Assembly (NCBI GenBank): GCA_040219515.1
Contig: JAVJSI010000017.1
Location: 1-64,000 of the forward strand
Length of the DNA: 64,000 bases
Reading direction: 5' to 3'
Origin: Acidimicrobiales bacterium
GTDB lineage: Bacteria > Actinomycetota > Acidimicrobiia > Acidimicrobiales > Aldehydirespiratoraceae
Program-made: the position numbers and the translations under genes
In this document: positions 43,386 through 52,196 of the stretch, piece after piece
Position numbering within the stretch: the stretch's first letter is position 1
How the letters are laid out: each line of letters opens with the position of its first letter
The notes under the pieces: model-generated
Told to the model about the DNA's origin: nothing
The model's database searches: none
The model's input: only the letters and a program-made list of their open reading frames with translations

Positions 43386-44789
43386 GTGCCAAATGCCCCC
43401 ACCGCTGCTTACTCGATCACCCTCAAGATCTCTCTCGACAATGTGCCCGGCACGATGGGCAAGTTCGCCACGGCGATCGGCGAGGCGGGTGGCAACATCG
43501 CCGCCATCCCCGGTTTCGAGGCCAAGGGACCCACGGTCGTGCGGGCGATCGACGTCCACTGCCGGTCCGAGGAACACGCCGAGCAGATCGCGACCGCCGT
43601 CGACGCCCTCGACGGCGTCACCGTGCTCGAGTGGTGGGACCGCACCTACAAGCTCCACGAGGGCGGCAAGATCGAGGTCCTCCCGCTGTGTTCGGTCGGC
43701 GATGCCGACGATCTGGCCATGGCGTACACACCCGGTGTGGCCCGCGTGTGCATGAGCATCCACGACGATCCGGCGCTTGCCCACGAATACACGATCAAGA
43801 AGAACACGGTGGCCATCGTGAGTGACGGCAGTGCCGTGCTCGGGCTCGGCAACATCGGTGCTGCTGCGGCCATGCCGGTCATGGAGGGCAAGGCCCTGCT
43901 GTTCAAGGAATTCGGCGGCGTCGACGGGTTTCCGATCTGCCTCGACACCCAGGACATCGAGGAGATCATCGAGACGGTGATCCGGCTGGCGCCCACGTTC
44001 GGCGGCATCAACCTCGAGGACATCGCGGCGCCGGCCTGCTTCGAGATCGAGGAGCGCCTCAAGAAGGCGCTCGACATTCCGGTCTTCCACGACGACCAGC
44101 ACGGCACGGCCGTGGTCGCGTTGGCCGCCCTGAACAACTCGCTGAAGCTCGTCGACAAGAAGATGGGCGACATCACCGTCGTCATCTCGGGCATGGGTGC
44201 CGCAGGGGTCGCCTGCGGCAAGATCCTGCTCGACGCCGGTGTGGGCGACGTCATCGGTGCCGACCGCCTCGGTGCCGTTCACGAGGGCCGCGACGGACTC
44301 AACGACGCCAAGCGCTGGTTCGCCGAGAACACGAACAAGGACCGCCGCGCCGGCACCCTCCAGGAGGTCCTGGTCGGAGCCGACGTCTTCATGGGCGTGA
44401 GCGCGCCGAACCTGATCGACGCGTCCGACATCCGCAAGATGGCCAAGGATCCCATCGTGTTCGCGATGGCGAACCCCGATCCCGAGATCCGCCCCGAAGA
44501 GGCCGATGGTCTGGCCGCGGTGATGGCCACCGGTCGGTCCGACTTCCCGAACCAGATCAACAACGTGCTCGCATTCCCCGGCATCTTCCGGGGTGCGCTC
44601 GATGCCAACGCCCACAGCGTCACCGAGCGCATGAAGGTGGCCGCGGCATCGGCAATCGCCGATTGTGTCGGCGAGGACCAGCTCAACCCGCAGTTCGTCG
44701 TGCCATCGGTCTTCGATCGTTCCGTGGCGCCGGCAGTGGCATCCGCCGTCGCCGACGCGGCGGTGGCCGACGGGGTGATCCGCGCCTGA
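43386..44789 (+). CDS. NAD-dependent malic enzyme with N-terminal ACT domain
   Basis: 467 residues. Residues 1 to about 82 are an ACT domain (ITLKISLDNVPGTMGKFA), which usually binds an amino acid and gives allosteric control. The malic enzyme core follows, with AMAYTPGVARVC, the metal/substrate site VFHDDQHGTAVV, and the nucleotide-binding ISGMGAAGVACG. It oxidatively decarboxylates malate to pyruvate. ACT-fused small malic enzymes occur in Gram-positives and Actinobacteria. GTG 43386 lies 7 nt after TAGCGT and begins just before the ACT domain. No phosphotransacetylase-like extension is present. Confidence 0.93.
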   Translation: MPNAPTAAYSITLKISLDNVPGTMGKFATAIGEAGGNIAAIPGFEAKGPTVVRAIDVHCRSEEHAEQIATAVDALDGVTVLEWWDRTYKLHEGGKIEVLPLCSVGDADDLAMAYTPGVARVCMSIHDDPALAHEYTIKKNTVAIVSDGSAVLGLGNIGAAAAMPVMEGKALLFKEFGGVDGFPICLDTQDIEEIIETVIRLAPTFGGINLEDIAAPACFEIEERLKKALDIPVFHDDQHGTAVVALAALNNSLKLVDKKMGDITVVISGMGAAGVACGKILLDAGVGDVIGADRLGAVHEGRDGLNDAKRWFAENTNKDRRAGTLQEVLVGADVFMGVSAPNLIDASDIRKMAKDPIVFAMANPDPEIRPEEADGLAAVMATGRSDFPNQINNVLAFPGIFRGALDANAHSVTERMKVAAASAIADCVGEDQLNPQFVVPSVFDRSVAPAVASAVADAAVADGVIRA

Positions 44790-44833
44790 TCAGGCTGTCC
44801 CCAGCCGAGTTGGGACAATAGGGTCTGACCCCG

Positions 44834-46978
44834 ATGTCCCAACTTGCGTATCCCCGGCTGTTGTCACCGATCTCGATCGGTTCGATGGAGGTGCGCAATC
44901 GCATCGTGATGGCCCCGATGGGCGTCGAGATCGTCGACTCCGACGGGCGGGCGAACGAGGGCATCGTTCGCTACTACGAGGAACGAGCGCGAGGCGGCGC
45001 CGGTCTGATCATCACCGAAGTGGCGGCCATCGCGTATCCGAGCGGTGCCAACTCCGTGCACCAGATCGGGATGTCGCAGGACTCGTTCATTCCGGCGCTG
45101 CGCGAGCTCACTTCCCGAGTGCAGTCCCACGGGGCCAAGATGGCGGTGCAGCTCGTGCATCACGGGAAGGTGTCCCGAGTCGACACGATGAAGGGGAATG
45201 ACGTTCTGGTGCCGTCGATCCCCGAGTGGCACGGATCGCTGAGCATGATCCAGGACCTGACCGCCGGGGAGATGGGTCTGATGGCCGCGGCCAACGGTGG
45301 CGGCGCCCCGCACTACAAGGCGATGACGCTCGACGACATCGCCGACGTCACCGAGGCCTTCGCCGCAGCCGCGCGTCGGGCCGAGGAGGCCGGTTTCGAT
45401 GGCGTCGAGATCCACGGCGCCCACGGCTATCTCCTGTCCGGGTTCCTGTCGAAGCAGTGGAACCGGCGCGACGACGACTACGGCGGCAGCATCGAGAACC
45501 GCTCGCGGTTCCTCTGCGAAGTGATCCGGGCCGTCAAGGAGCGGGTGGGCGCCGACTATCCCGTGTGGTGCCGGCTCGACGCGCTCGAGTACCAGACGCC
45601 CGACGGCATCGTGTTCGAGGACACCGAGGTCACCGCTCGCCTCGCGGTCGAAGCCGGCGCCGACGCGATCCACCTGAGCGCCTACGGCGACATGACCTCG
45701 GCCTCGGCCTTCACCGAGGGCACGCTGCCGCACCGCGAGGCCAAGCATGCGGCGCTTTCCGGTCGGCTGAAGAAGGCGGTCGCCGTTCCGGTGATCGGGG
45801 TGGGTCGGATCAGGCCGCACACGGGCGAAGAGATGATCGCCCACGGCAAGGCCGACCTGATCGCCATGGGTCGGCAGATGCTGGCGGATCCCGAGACGGC
45901 CAGGAAGCTGACCGAGGGTCGTGAGGACGACATCCGTCCCTGCATCAATTGCTACACGTGCGTGGCCCAGCCGTTCTTCGACCAGCGGGTCAGGTGTGCG
46001 GTCAACCCGGTCCTGGCCAACGAGGTCGAGCTCGGCGAGGTCGAACGGACGAAGGCGACCACGTCGAAGCGCGTCGTGGTGATCGGCGGTGGCCCGGCCG
46101 GCATGGAAGCAGCCCGGATCGCGAGCTCGCGGGGTCACGAGGTCACGCTGTTCGAGGCGTCGGACCATCTCGGTGGCGCGTTGCGGTTCGCCGCGCTGGT
46201 GTACGAACCCAACCTGCGGCTCCTGCGCTGGCTCACCCGCCAGATGGAGGTCGCCGACATCGACGTGCGGCTCGGCACCCCGGCCGACATCGACACCGTG
46301 CGAGCGCTCGACCCCGACGAGTTGATCATCGCCACCGGCGCAGCCCGCGAACAGTCGAGGTTGCCGGGCGCCGAGCGACGCCTGGTCGTCGACGGCGATG
46401 ACCTGCGGGCGATGCTGACCGGAACGGGCGATGTGGGCGCCGCCGTGGCCAAGCTGCCCCTGGTCGGTCGGGTGGCCGCCACCGTCGGTCGTCGCGTCGG
46501 ACTGCTCGATGACCCCGGCCGACTCGCCAAGCTGACCGAGCACTACATGCCGATCGGTAAGCGGGTGGCGATCGTGGGTGGCGGACTCGTCGGCATCGAG
46601 CTCGCGGAGTTCCTGGTCGCGCGCGACCGCACGGTCACCGTGATCGAGGAAGGCGAGGTGCTCGCCACGGAGATGGCCCATCCCCGGCGCTGGCGGGTGC
46701 TCACCGACCTCCGCCACGACGGCGCGAGCCTGGTGACCGGCGCCACCGTGGAGGGCATCGACGACGGTGCCGTGCGCTATGTCGTCGGCGACGATCCCGT
46801 GGTGTCGGTGCCTGTCGACTCGGTGGTGATCGCCACCGGGTTGGTGGCGGACGAAGGCGTCGCTGATCGGTTCCGCGCCGCCGGCTTCGTCCCCACGGTG
46901 ATCGGGGACTGCAAGGGCGTCGGCTATCTCGAGGGCGCGATGCGCGAAGGATTCCACGCCGGTCTCGCCGTCGGCTGA
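44834..46978 (+). CDS. NADH:flavin oxidoreductase of the 2,4-dienoyl-CoA reductase type
   Basis: 714 residues. An Old Yellow Enzyme TIM barrel (about 5-370) binds FMN (start RLLSPISIGSMEVRNRIVMAPM; active-site GFDGVEIHGAHGYL and SKQWNRRDDDYGG). The [4Fe-4S] site is CINCYTC with two further Cys nearby. A C-terminal pyridine-nucleotide-disulfide-type domain (about 400-714) carries two Rossmann motifs, VVVIGGGPAGMEAA and VAIVGGGLVGIELAE. This is the layout of FadH and of trimethylamine dehydrogenase relatives. Substrate is unknown; many actinobacterial copies act on enoyl-CoA, steroids or aromatics. The ATG lies 9 nt after TAGGGT. Confidence 0.9.
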   Translation: MSQLAYPRLLSPISIGSMEVRNRIVMAPMGVEIVDSDGRANEGIVRYYEERARGGAGLIITEVAAIAYPSGANSVHQIGMSQDSFIPALRELTSRVQSHGAKMAVQLVHHGKVSRVDTMKGNDVLVPSIPEWHGSLSMIQDLTAGEMGLMAAANGGGAPHYKAMTLDDIADVTEAFAAAARRAEEAGFDGVEIHGAHGYLLSGFLSKQWNRRDDDYGGSIENRSRFLCEVIRAVKERVGADYPVWCRLDALEYQTPDGIVFEDTEVTARLAVEAGADAIHLSAYGDMTSASAFTEGTLPHREAKHAALSGRLKKAVAVPVIGVGRIRPHTGEEMIAHGKADLIAMGRQMLADPETARKLTEGREDDIRPCINCYTCVAQPFFDQRVRCAVNPVLANEVELGEVERTKATTSKRVVVIGGGPAGMEAARIASSRGHEVTLFEASDHLGGALRFAALVYEPNLRLLRWLTRQMEVADIDVRLGTPADIDTVRALDPDELIIATGAAREQSRLPGAERRLVVDGDDLRAMLTGTGDVGAAVAKLPLVGRVAATVGRRVGLLDDPGRLAKLTEHYMPIGKRVAIVGGGLVGIELAEFLVARDRTVTVIEEGEVLATEMAHPRRWRVLTDLRHDGASLVTGATVEGIDDGAVRYVVGDDPVVSVPVDSVVIATGLVADEGVADRFRAAGFVPTVIGDCKGVGYLEGAMREGFHAGLAVG

Positions 46979-47013
46979 GCCTCCCACGTCGGCAGGTGTG
47001 CGAGTATTCGTCG

Positions 47014-47385
47014 ATGGGTGTGCTCTTCGACGTCCTCTGTCGCGCGGCTGATGCATCGACGGAGAAGAACTGGGACGAGTTCGCGGCCTGCTACCACGAA
47101 GACGTGGACGCGTGGGCGCCGACGTACACGGTCCACGGCCGCGGTGAGCTGCTGCGCACGATCAGGCAGCAGAATGACCCGGTCGACGGGATCCGACTCG
47201 ACATGAAGCTTGTCGTGGAGGCGGAGTCGACGGTGGTCGCCGAATGGGTCTGGTCGATTCCTCACCCGTCGGGGGAGGGGCGAGCCTCCAACCACGGGCT
47301 CAGCTACTACGTGTTCGACGACGGAGTGATCCGAACGGTCCGACAGTACTTCGACACGGCCAGCTTTCTCGCTGAACTCGCGTAG
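47014..47385 (+). CDS. SnoaL/NTF2-like protein
   Basis: About 123 residues forming an NTF2-like cone: a helical start (ADASTEKNWDEFAACYHEDVD), HGRGELLRTIRQQN as the second helix, and strands ending DDGVIRTVRQYFDT. Such domains serve as small isomerases, hydrolases or stress-related binding proteins; specific activity cannot be told. The start is uncertain: ATG 47014 fits the fold, while GTG 46996 would add six residues, and neither has a clear ribosome site. It follows the OYE-type gene by 35 bp and could belong to its transcript. Confidence 0.75.
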   Translation: MGVLFDVLCRAADASTEKNWDEFAACYHEDVDAWAPTYTVHGRGELLRTIRQQNDPVDGIRLDMKLVVEAESTVVAEWVWSIPHPSGEGRASNHGLSYYVFDDGVIRTVRQYFDTASFLAELA

Positions 47386-47408
47386 CTGTCGGCGGCGCAA
47401 AACATCAC

Positions 47409-47444
47409 CGACCCGGCGCTGCCGGTGACGACAATGCCGGGTCG
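47409..47444 (-). terminator. Terminator after tRNA-Phe
   Basis: CGACCCGGC (47409-47417) pairs with GCCGGGTCG (47436-47444). On the minus strand, TTTT follows a few bases later. Confidence 0.7.
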
Positions 47445-47450
47445 TTGTGG

Positions 47451-47526
47451 TGGTGGTCGGGCGGGGCGTCGATCCCCGGACCTACCGCTTTTCAGGCGGT
47501 CGCTCTGCCGACTGAGCTACCCGACC
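47451..47526 (-). tRNA. tRNA-Phe (GAA)
   Basis: 76 nt including an encoded CCA. Acceptor GGTCGGG pairs with CCCGACC, discriminator A. Anticodon stem ACCGC/GCGGT holds loop CTGAAAA, anticodon GAA. Confidence 0.97.
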
Positions 47527-47532
47527 CCACAA

Positions 47533-47556
47533 ACGGCCACCCCTGAGGGTGGCCGT
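47533..47556 (-). terminator. Terminator between tRNA-Asp and tRNA-Phe
   Basis: Perfect 10-bp stem ACGGCCACCC/GGGTGGCCGT with a 4-nt loop, placed exactly between the two tRNAs and followed by TTTG on the minus strand. Confidence 0.75.
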
Positions 47557-47557
47557 G

Positions 47558-47635
47558 TGGCGGTCCTGACGGGATTTGAACCCGCGGCCTCCACCTTGAC
47601 AGGGTGGCGATCACTCCAAACTGATCTACAGGACC
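47558..47635 (-). tRNA. tRNA-Asp (GTC)
   Basis: 78 nt with CCA encoded. Acceptor GGTCCTG pairs with CAGGACC, discriminator G. Anticodon stem CCACC/GGTGG with loop CTGTCAA, anticodon GTC. T-arm GCGGGTTCAAATCCCGT. Confidence 0.97.
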
Positions 47636-47779
47636 CCCCGCCCGGCGAACCGGGCGAAGATTCCACACCGCAGCACGAGGCCACCGTGTGGAGAGTCAAA
47701 AGGTACGGCAGGAACCCCGCGATCACAACCCGGTATGTCGCTTGTACGTCGGCCTTCTTCGCCCGTAGGTTCGCCGACG

Positions 47780-48508
47780 ATGACCGAGTCCCTTCCGTCG
47801 TGGTCGATCCACGCGGTGAATCTTGCCGAGCACGCCGACAACCCGGTCCACACCCACGCCGGGGGTGTCGCCGCCGGCTATCCGGGTGCCGTCGTCGCGG
47901 GCACCACGATCTACGGCTATCTCACCCGCCCCGCAGTGCAGGCCTGGGGGCTCGATTGGATCGGCGGCGGCTCCGGTGAGGTGCGATTCAGGGCCCCGGT
48001 GGTCGCCGACGAGCTGGTCGAGATCGGTGCCGCCGCGCACGAGTCCGGCTGGGAGATCGAGGCCCGCACCTCGTCGGGCCGCTGCGCAACCCTGGTCGTC
48101 GGTCGTGGGGGCGAGTTGCCGTCGGAAGCCGTCGGTGAACGACTCGACCCGCTGGTCGTCGAACTCACCGATCGATGGACGGGCTACGCGACCCGGTCCG
48201 GTGAGGATCTCGGGCTCTGTACCGACCTCGACATCGTGCATCCCGTCGTGTGGCCGGCGCTGGCCAACCGTGTGTTCTCGACCCAGTTGGTGGATGGGCC
48301 GTGGGTCCACACCCGATCGAGGATCCGCCATCTCGGGACCGCAACACCGGGCGACACTGCCGTGGTCGAAGCCTGGTTGGTCGGACGCCTCGACAGCCGG
48401 GCCGGGGAGAGGGCGGTGGTCGACGTGCGGATCAGCATCGACCATCGGCCGGTGGCCGCGATCGAACACGAGGCGATCGTGCGGCTTGCCCCCAGAACCG
48501 CCGCATAG
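47780..48508 (+). CDS. MaoC-like hotdog-fold protein
   Basis: 242 residues that look like two hotdog units. The first (about 10-115) contains NPVHTHAGGVAAGYPGAVV, similar to the MaoC/FAS1 dehydratase N-terminal region, and a conserved Gly-Ala-Val-Val-Ala-Gly turn; the second (about 130-240) contains DIVHPVVWPALANRVFS and ends in IEHEAIVRL. Such proteins hydrate or dehydrate acyl-CoAs or act as thioesterases. The catalytic Asp-His pair is not fully convincing, so enzymatic function is uncertain. TAGGTT sits 8 nt before the ATG. It is flanked on both sides by minus-strand tRNA genes. Confidence 0.7.
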   Translation: MTESLPSWSIHAVNLAEHADNPVHTHAGGVAAGYPGAVVAGTTIYGYLTRPAVQAWGLDWIGGGSGEVRFRAPVVADELVEIGAAAHESGWEIEARTSSGRCATLVVGRGGELPSEAVGERLDPLVVELTDRWTGYATRSGEDLGLCTDLDIVHPVVWPALANRVFSTQLVDGPWVHTRSRIRHLGTATPGDTAVVEAWLVGRLDSRAGERAVVDVRISIDHRPVAAIEHEAIVRLAPRTAA

Positions 48509-48524
48509 CGCATCCAGAAGAGCC

Positions 48525-48565
48525 CGAGCCCGGACCCTGCCCCGAGTGGGCGTGGTCCGGGCTCG
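48525..48565 (-). terminator. Terminator after tRNA-Glu
   Basis: CGAGCCCGGACC (48525-48536) pairs with GGTCCGGGCTCG (48554-48565), a perfect 12-bp stem. On the minus strand a CTCTTCT stretch follows. Confidence 0.75.
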
Positions 48566-48576
48566 TGGGGCCGGTG

Positions 48577-48649
48577 TACCCCGTACGGGATTCGAACCCG
48601 TGTTACCGGCGTGAAAGGCCAGCGTCCTAGGCCACTGGACGAACGGGGC
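48577..48649 (-). tRNA. tRNA-Glu (TTC)
   Basis: 73 nt without encoded CCA. Acceptor GCCCCGT pairs with ACGGGGT (first pair G-U). Anticodon stem CTGGC/GCCGG with loop CTTTCAC, anticodon TTC. T-arm ACGGGTTCGAATCCCGT. Confidence 0.95.
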
Positions 48650-48778
48650 CCCGATCGGCAGGACCGATCAAGCGACAAGGATACGGGGTCGGCGCGAGAC
48701 CGACACGAAAATCTGTGCGGGTCCGCAGCACGGCAGCGAAACCGGGCATGCGATACTGGCGGCCGTGGTTTCCTCGCC

Positions 48779-49405
48779 GTGCGTGTGATCGCCTCCCTGG
48801 CTGCGGCAGCGGTGGGTTATGGCGTGGGCAACCTGCCGTCGGCTGATCTCGCATCGCGTGCTGCGGGTGGTGCTGACCTTCGGGTGGCGGGCACTCGCAA
48901 CCCGGGCGCGATGAACGCCGGCCACGTCCTCGGCCGGAAGTGGGGTCTCGCGGTGTCGGCGGCGGACGTCGGCAAGGGCTTCGTCGCCGGTCGTCTCGGT
49001 GCGAGGATCGGAGGCCCGGCCGGCGCGAACATCGCGGCGACGGCCGCCGTCGTCGTCGGCCACTGCTTCCCGCGTGGTCGTCGCGGTGGGAAGGGCGTGG
49101 CCACGTCGGTCGGACAGGTCGTCGCGACCTTTCCTGCGTATCTGCCGGTCGACATCGCGGTGGCCGTCGGCACGTCGATGCTGCCCTTCCTCCGTCAACG
49201 CACGCGGACAGCGACAGCTTTGGCGAGTGCCACCTGGTTCGGCTGTGGCCTGCTCGCGTGGCGTCGAGGTTTCCCGAACCCAGGGGGTGTCGAGCCCACC
49301 GCCGCGCTGCCGATCGCAGCCCTCGCATCGTCGCTGGTGATCGCCGTGAGATTTCGCACGGAAGCCGAGAACGTCGCGGCGTTCAACCAGAACGCGCGCA
49401 CGTGA
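48779..49405 (+). CDS. PlsY-like glycerol-3-phosphate acyltransferase
   Basis: 208-residue membrane protein of the PlsY family, which transfers an acyl group from acyl-phosphate to glycerol-3-phosphate. Family traits are the N-terminal GNLPSADLASR, the loop DLRVAGTRNPGAMNAGHVLG (compare GSGNIGATN in PlsY), DVGKG, and HCFPRGRRGGKGVATSVG. The Arg/Gly-rich loop is more basic than usual. About five membrane helices are seen. Start uncertain: GTG 48779 or GTG 48785; a GATACT hexamer lies 18 nt upstream. The stop overlaps the degV GTG (GTGA). Confidence 0.8.
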   Translation: MRVIASLAAAAVGYGVGNLPSADLASRAAGGADLRVAGTRNPGAMNAGHVLGRKWGLAVSAADVGKGFVAGRLGARIGGPAGANIAATAAVVVGHCFPRGRRGGKGVATSVGQVVATFPAYLPVDIAVAVGTSMLPFLRQRTRTATALASATWFGCGLLAWRRGFPNPGGVEPTAALPIAALASSLVIAVRFRTEAENVAAFNQNART

Positions 49406-50238
49406 TCGCGCTCGTCACCGACTCGTCCTCGCAGATCCCGCCAGATCTCGCTCGCCGGTTCGGCGTCGAAGTGGTGCCGGTCGTGGTCTCCGTCGAGGGT
49501 GTCGACTATCGGGAGGGCGTCGACCTCCACGCCGACGACTTCTGGGAGCGTTTCGGCGGTGGTGACCTTCCCGAGGTCGCGACCTCACAACCGAGTCCAG
49601 GCCAGTTCGCCGACGTGTACGCACGCGCCATCGCCGCGGGGGCCGACGAGATCGTCTCGGTGCACGTCGGCGAGGTCCACTCCGGCACGATCAACTCGGC
49701 CCGGCTCGCCGCCGACGCCACGAGCGTGCCGGTCCATCTCGTCGACTCGGGTACGGCGTCGTTCGGCGTCACCTGTTGCGTCTGGGAGGCGGGCGCCGCG
49801 CTGGCTGACGGAGCCGCGGCCGCCGAGGCAGCCGATCGCGCACGAGCCACGGCGCCGACCATCGGCACCACCTTCATCATCCAGGCCCTCGACTTCGCAC
49901 GGCGGGGCGGCCGGCTCGCCCCGCACCTGGCCGACGATCACGACGGGGTGATGGTGCTCGGCGGGGTCGGCGGCGCCATCGACGTGCTGGCGACGGGTCA
50001 CACCGTCGAGGAGCTCTGCGATCAGATGGTGGCCCCCTTCCTGGCCGACGGTCGGCCGTTCCGGGCGGGCGTGTCGTTGGCCGACCCGGCGACCGCGGTG
50101 TTCACCGAAGGAATTGAGGCCCGGCTCCGGGCGAGCGGACGGTGTGACGATCTCGTCCGCTATCGAGTCGGTCCGTCGATCGCGGCGCACACCGGCCCGG
50201 GCACGGCAGGCGGATTCTGGTACCCCGTGGAGACGTGA
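49402..50238 (+). CDS. DegV family fatty-acid-binding protein
   Basis: 278 residues. DegV/FakB-type proteins hold a fatty acid for phosphorylation by a FakA kinase. The N-terminal Rossmann-like part begins IALVTDSSSQIPPDLARRF, with ATSQPSPGQFADVY as the ligand loop; the C-terminal part has FIIQALDFARRGGRLAP. Coupling to a PlsY-like acyltransferase, which uses acyl-phosphate, makes sense for fatty-acid salvage into phospholipid. No fakA-like DAK gene is in the window. The GTG at 49402 overlaps the plsY stop and begins the conserved N-terminus. Confidence 0.9.
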   Translation: MIALVTDSSSQIPPDLARRFGVEVVPVVVSVEGVDYREGVDLHADDFWERFGGGDLPEVATSQPSPGQFADVYARAIAAGADEIVSVHVGEVHSGTINSARLAADATSVPVHLVDSGTASFGVTCCVWEAGAALADGAAAAEAADRARATAPTIGTTFIIQALDFARRGGRLAPHLADDHDGVMVLGGVGGAIDVLATGHTVEELCDQMVAPFLADGRPFRAGVSLADPATAVFTEGIEARLRASGRCDDLVRYRVGPSIAAHTGPGTAGGFWYPVET

Positions 50239-50274
50239 GCGCGCCCGGGTCGCCCGCTCGTCGATACTTGGGGT

Positions 50275-50736
50275 GTGACTCCTCTCGAGGACGGCTCCAT
50301 CGCCGTCGTGCCACTCCCGTCGGCGATCAAGACCCTGTGGCGCGTCGGCGCCGGTCTCGAGACGCTTCTCATTCTCGGCATCGGCGTGGCCGCCGGTGTG
50401 CTCGCGGACCTCCCGGCACTCTCGATCACCACGGTCGTCGTCGCCGTGGTGTACCTCTTGCTGCGCTGGTGGACGATCGAACTGCGTTTCGACCGATGGC
50501 GATGGGGCGTCGACGACCGTTGGGTCGAGCGGCGAAGCGGCGTGCTCGTCCGCCGCACGCAGATCGTGCCGCGATCACGGGTGCAGACGCTGACGACCCG
50601 CACCGGACCGATCGATCGCCGGCTCGGCCTGAGTTCGATCGTCATCCACACCGCGGGCACGCACACGCCGAACCTGACGATTCCCCACCTCGAGCGGGAC
50701 GCGGCGGACCGGCTTCGCTCGGAGCTGGGCGGGTGA
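50275..50736 (+). CDS. PH-domain membrane protein (YdbS-like)
   Basis: 153 residues. Two adjacent membrane helices (about 24-62) precede a bacterial PH domain of the DUF304/bPH_2 type (about 70-150), with RSGVLVRRTQIVPRSRVQTL and RLGLSSIVIHTAG. Function in Bacillus YdbS/YdbT is linked to defence against antimicrobial peptides and membrane stress, but is not proven here. The GTG start is 6 nt after GATACT. The stop overlaps the start of the next, larger PH-domain gene (GTGA), and the two products probably form a complex. Confidence 0.88.
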   Translation: MTPLEDGSIAVVPLPSAIKTLWRVGAGLETLLILGIGVAAGVLADLPALSITTVVVAVVYLLLRWWTIELRFDRWRWGVDDRWVERRSGVLVRRTQIVPRSRVQTLTTRTGPIDRRLGLSSIVIHTAGTHTPNLTIPHLERDAADRLRSELGG

Positions 50737-52196
50737 GCGCGGCCCCGCACTGGCGTCGTCCGCATCCGCTGACCGTGGTGGTGCTGATCGTCGGCTTCAT
50801 CACGGGCAATGCGTTCCCGCTCCTGGCGGTGTTGGCCTTCGGCGGCGGTGGGCTCGGGTTCGACACCGTCGCGCTGATCGGCGGTTTCGCCACGGTGGCC
50901 TTCGGCGCTCTCGGCTGGTTCATGACCGGCTTCGCCGTCACGGACGAGGCGGTGCACCATCGCTCCGGCATTCTGAATCGCCAGGCCCGCGCGATCCCCC
51001 TGGAGCGGATCCAACAGGTGTCGGTGGTCGAGCCGGTGGCGGCGCGAGCCGTGGGTCTCGCGCTCGTCCAGGTCGCCGAGGCATCGGCCGACGGCGACGT
51101 CGAGATCCGGTTTCTCACCAAGGCCGACGCGATCGAACTCACGGCTCGACTTCGGTCGATGTCGAGGCCGGCGCCGCCGCGTGCCACGGTCGAGGGTGAG
51201 AGAGTCAGTTCGTTGGCGCCACCGCCAGAACCTCCGGCGGCGTTGTTGCACCTCACCTCGATCAGCGCCCTGATCCGCTTCGAGCTGGCATCGATCGCTC
51301 CCGCGCTGGCGGCGGTCGCGCTGCTCGCACCCATCGTCCTCGCCGTGATCGCGTGGCGCGTCGGTCCCGCCGCGGCACTTGCCAACGCGACCGTGCTGGG
51401 CATCGTGGTGACGACGATTCTCGTCTTTCCGCTGATCGGGCGGATCGTGGTCGACGGCGGGTTCCGCCTGCTCCGCTCGTCGCGCTCGTTGACGATCGAG
51501 GCCGGGTTGCTGTCGCGGCGACAGGTCGAGGTGCGGCCCGATCGCATCCAGACCCTGACCGTTCGTTCGGGCCCGGTGGCTCGACGAATCGACCTCCACC
51601 AGATCCAGTTCTCGGCCGCCACGGGGAAGGCGACCGGTGGGAGCGTCCCGATCAATGTCCTCTCACCGGCGGCGAAGGGCACCGAGGTCGAGAGGATCGT
51701 GCTCGGATCGGTCGACGTCGACCCCGCCTTCGGCGTGCCGCTCGAGTCGGTGAGCGAGCTCACGATCCGTCGCCAGCTCGTCCGCTTCGCCGTCGCCTAC
51801 GCGGTGGTGGTCCTGCCCGCCTCGGTTGCGCTCTGGTTCGCCCACCCGGTTCTGGCGATGGTCCCCACGCTCGTGTTCTGGCCGCCGGCCGTGTGGTATT
51901 CCCGGGTCCGGTACCGGCGCTACGGCATGACCATCGACGGTCGTCGACTCGTCGTGCGCAGCGGCGTCGTCATCGAGCACCTCACCCAGATCCCGCTGGC
52001 GAACGTGCAGTCGGTGTCGAGCCGGACCTCTCTCTTCCAGCGCCGCCTGGGTCTGAGCGACCTCGTCGTGACCACCGCCGGGATCGGACCGAGCAACCAT
52101 GTGTCGGTGCCCGACCTTCCGGCCGAACGTTGCCGGGCGCTGATCGACGAGCTGGCCACCGCCGCCGCGACGACGCGGTGGGAGCTCCGCCTCTAG
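50733..52196 (+). CDS. Multi-PH-domain membrane protein (YdbT-like)
   Basis: 487 residues with paired membrane helices (about 14-66, 190-240 and 360-390) alternating with three PH-like domains. Each has the motif of a Ser-Gly turn then an RIQ element: HRSGILNRQARAIPLERIQQV, given here in two halves (HRSGILNRQ, IPLERIQQV); EAGLLSRRQVEVRPDRIQTL; and RSGVVIEHLTQIPLANVQSV. This is the YdbT arrangement. It is coupled to the smaller PH protein. Its stop overlaps that of the convergent DUF2017 gene by three bases (TAG shared with CTA). Confidence 0.88.
   Translation: MSAAPHWRRPHPLTVVVLIVGFITGNAFPLLAVLAFGGGGLGFDTVALIGGFATVAFGALGWFMTGFAVTDEAVHHRSGILNRQARAIPLERIQQVSVVEPVAARAVGLALVQVAEASADGDVEIRFLTKADAIELTARLRSMSRPAPPRATVEGERVSSLAPPPEPPAALLHLTSISALIRFELASIAPALAAVALLAPIVLAVIAWRVGPAAALANATVLGIVVTTILVFPLIGRIVVDGGFRLLRSSRSLTIEAGLLSRRQVEVRPDRIQTLTVRSGPVARRIDLHQIQFSAATGKATGGSVPINVLSPAAKGTEVERIVLGSVDVDPAFGVPLESVSELTIRRQLVRFAVAYAVVVLPASVALWFAHPVLAMVPTLVFWPPAVWYSRVRYRRYGMTIDGRRLVVRSGVVIEHLTQIPLANVQSVSSRTSLFQRRLGLSDLVVTTAGIGPSNHVSVPDLPAERCRALIDELATAAATTRWELRL

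Noticed and set aside
47401-48660. tRNA genes as integration sites of a mobile element
   Set aside because: No integrase, no direct repeat of a tRNA 3' end and no change in base composition nearby.
48765-48788. Leaderless start of plsY at GTG 48765
   Set aside because: This GTG opens a frame of only seven codons and is not in the plsY frame.
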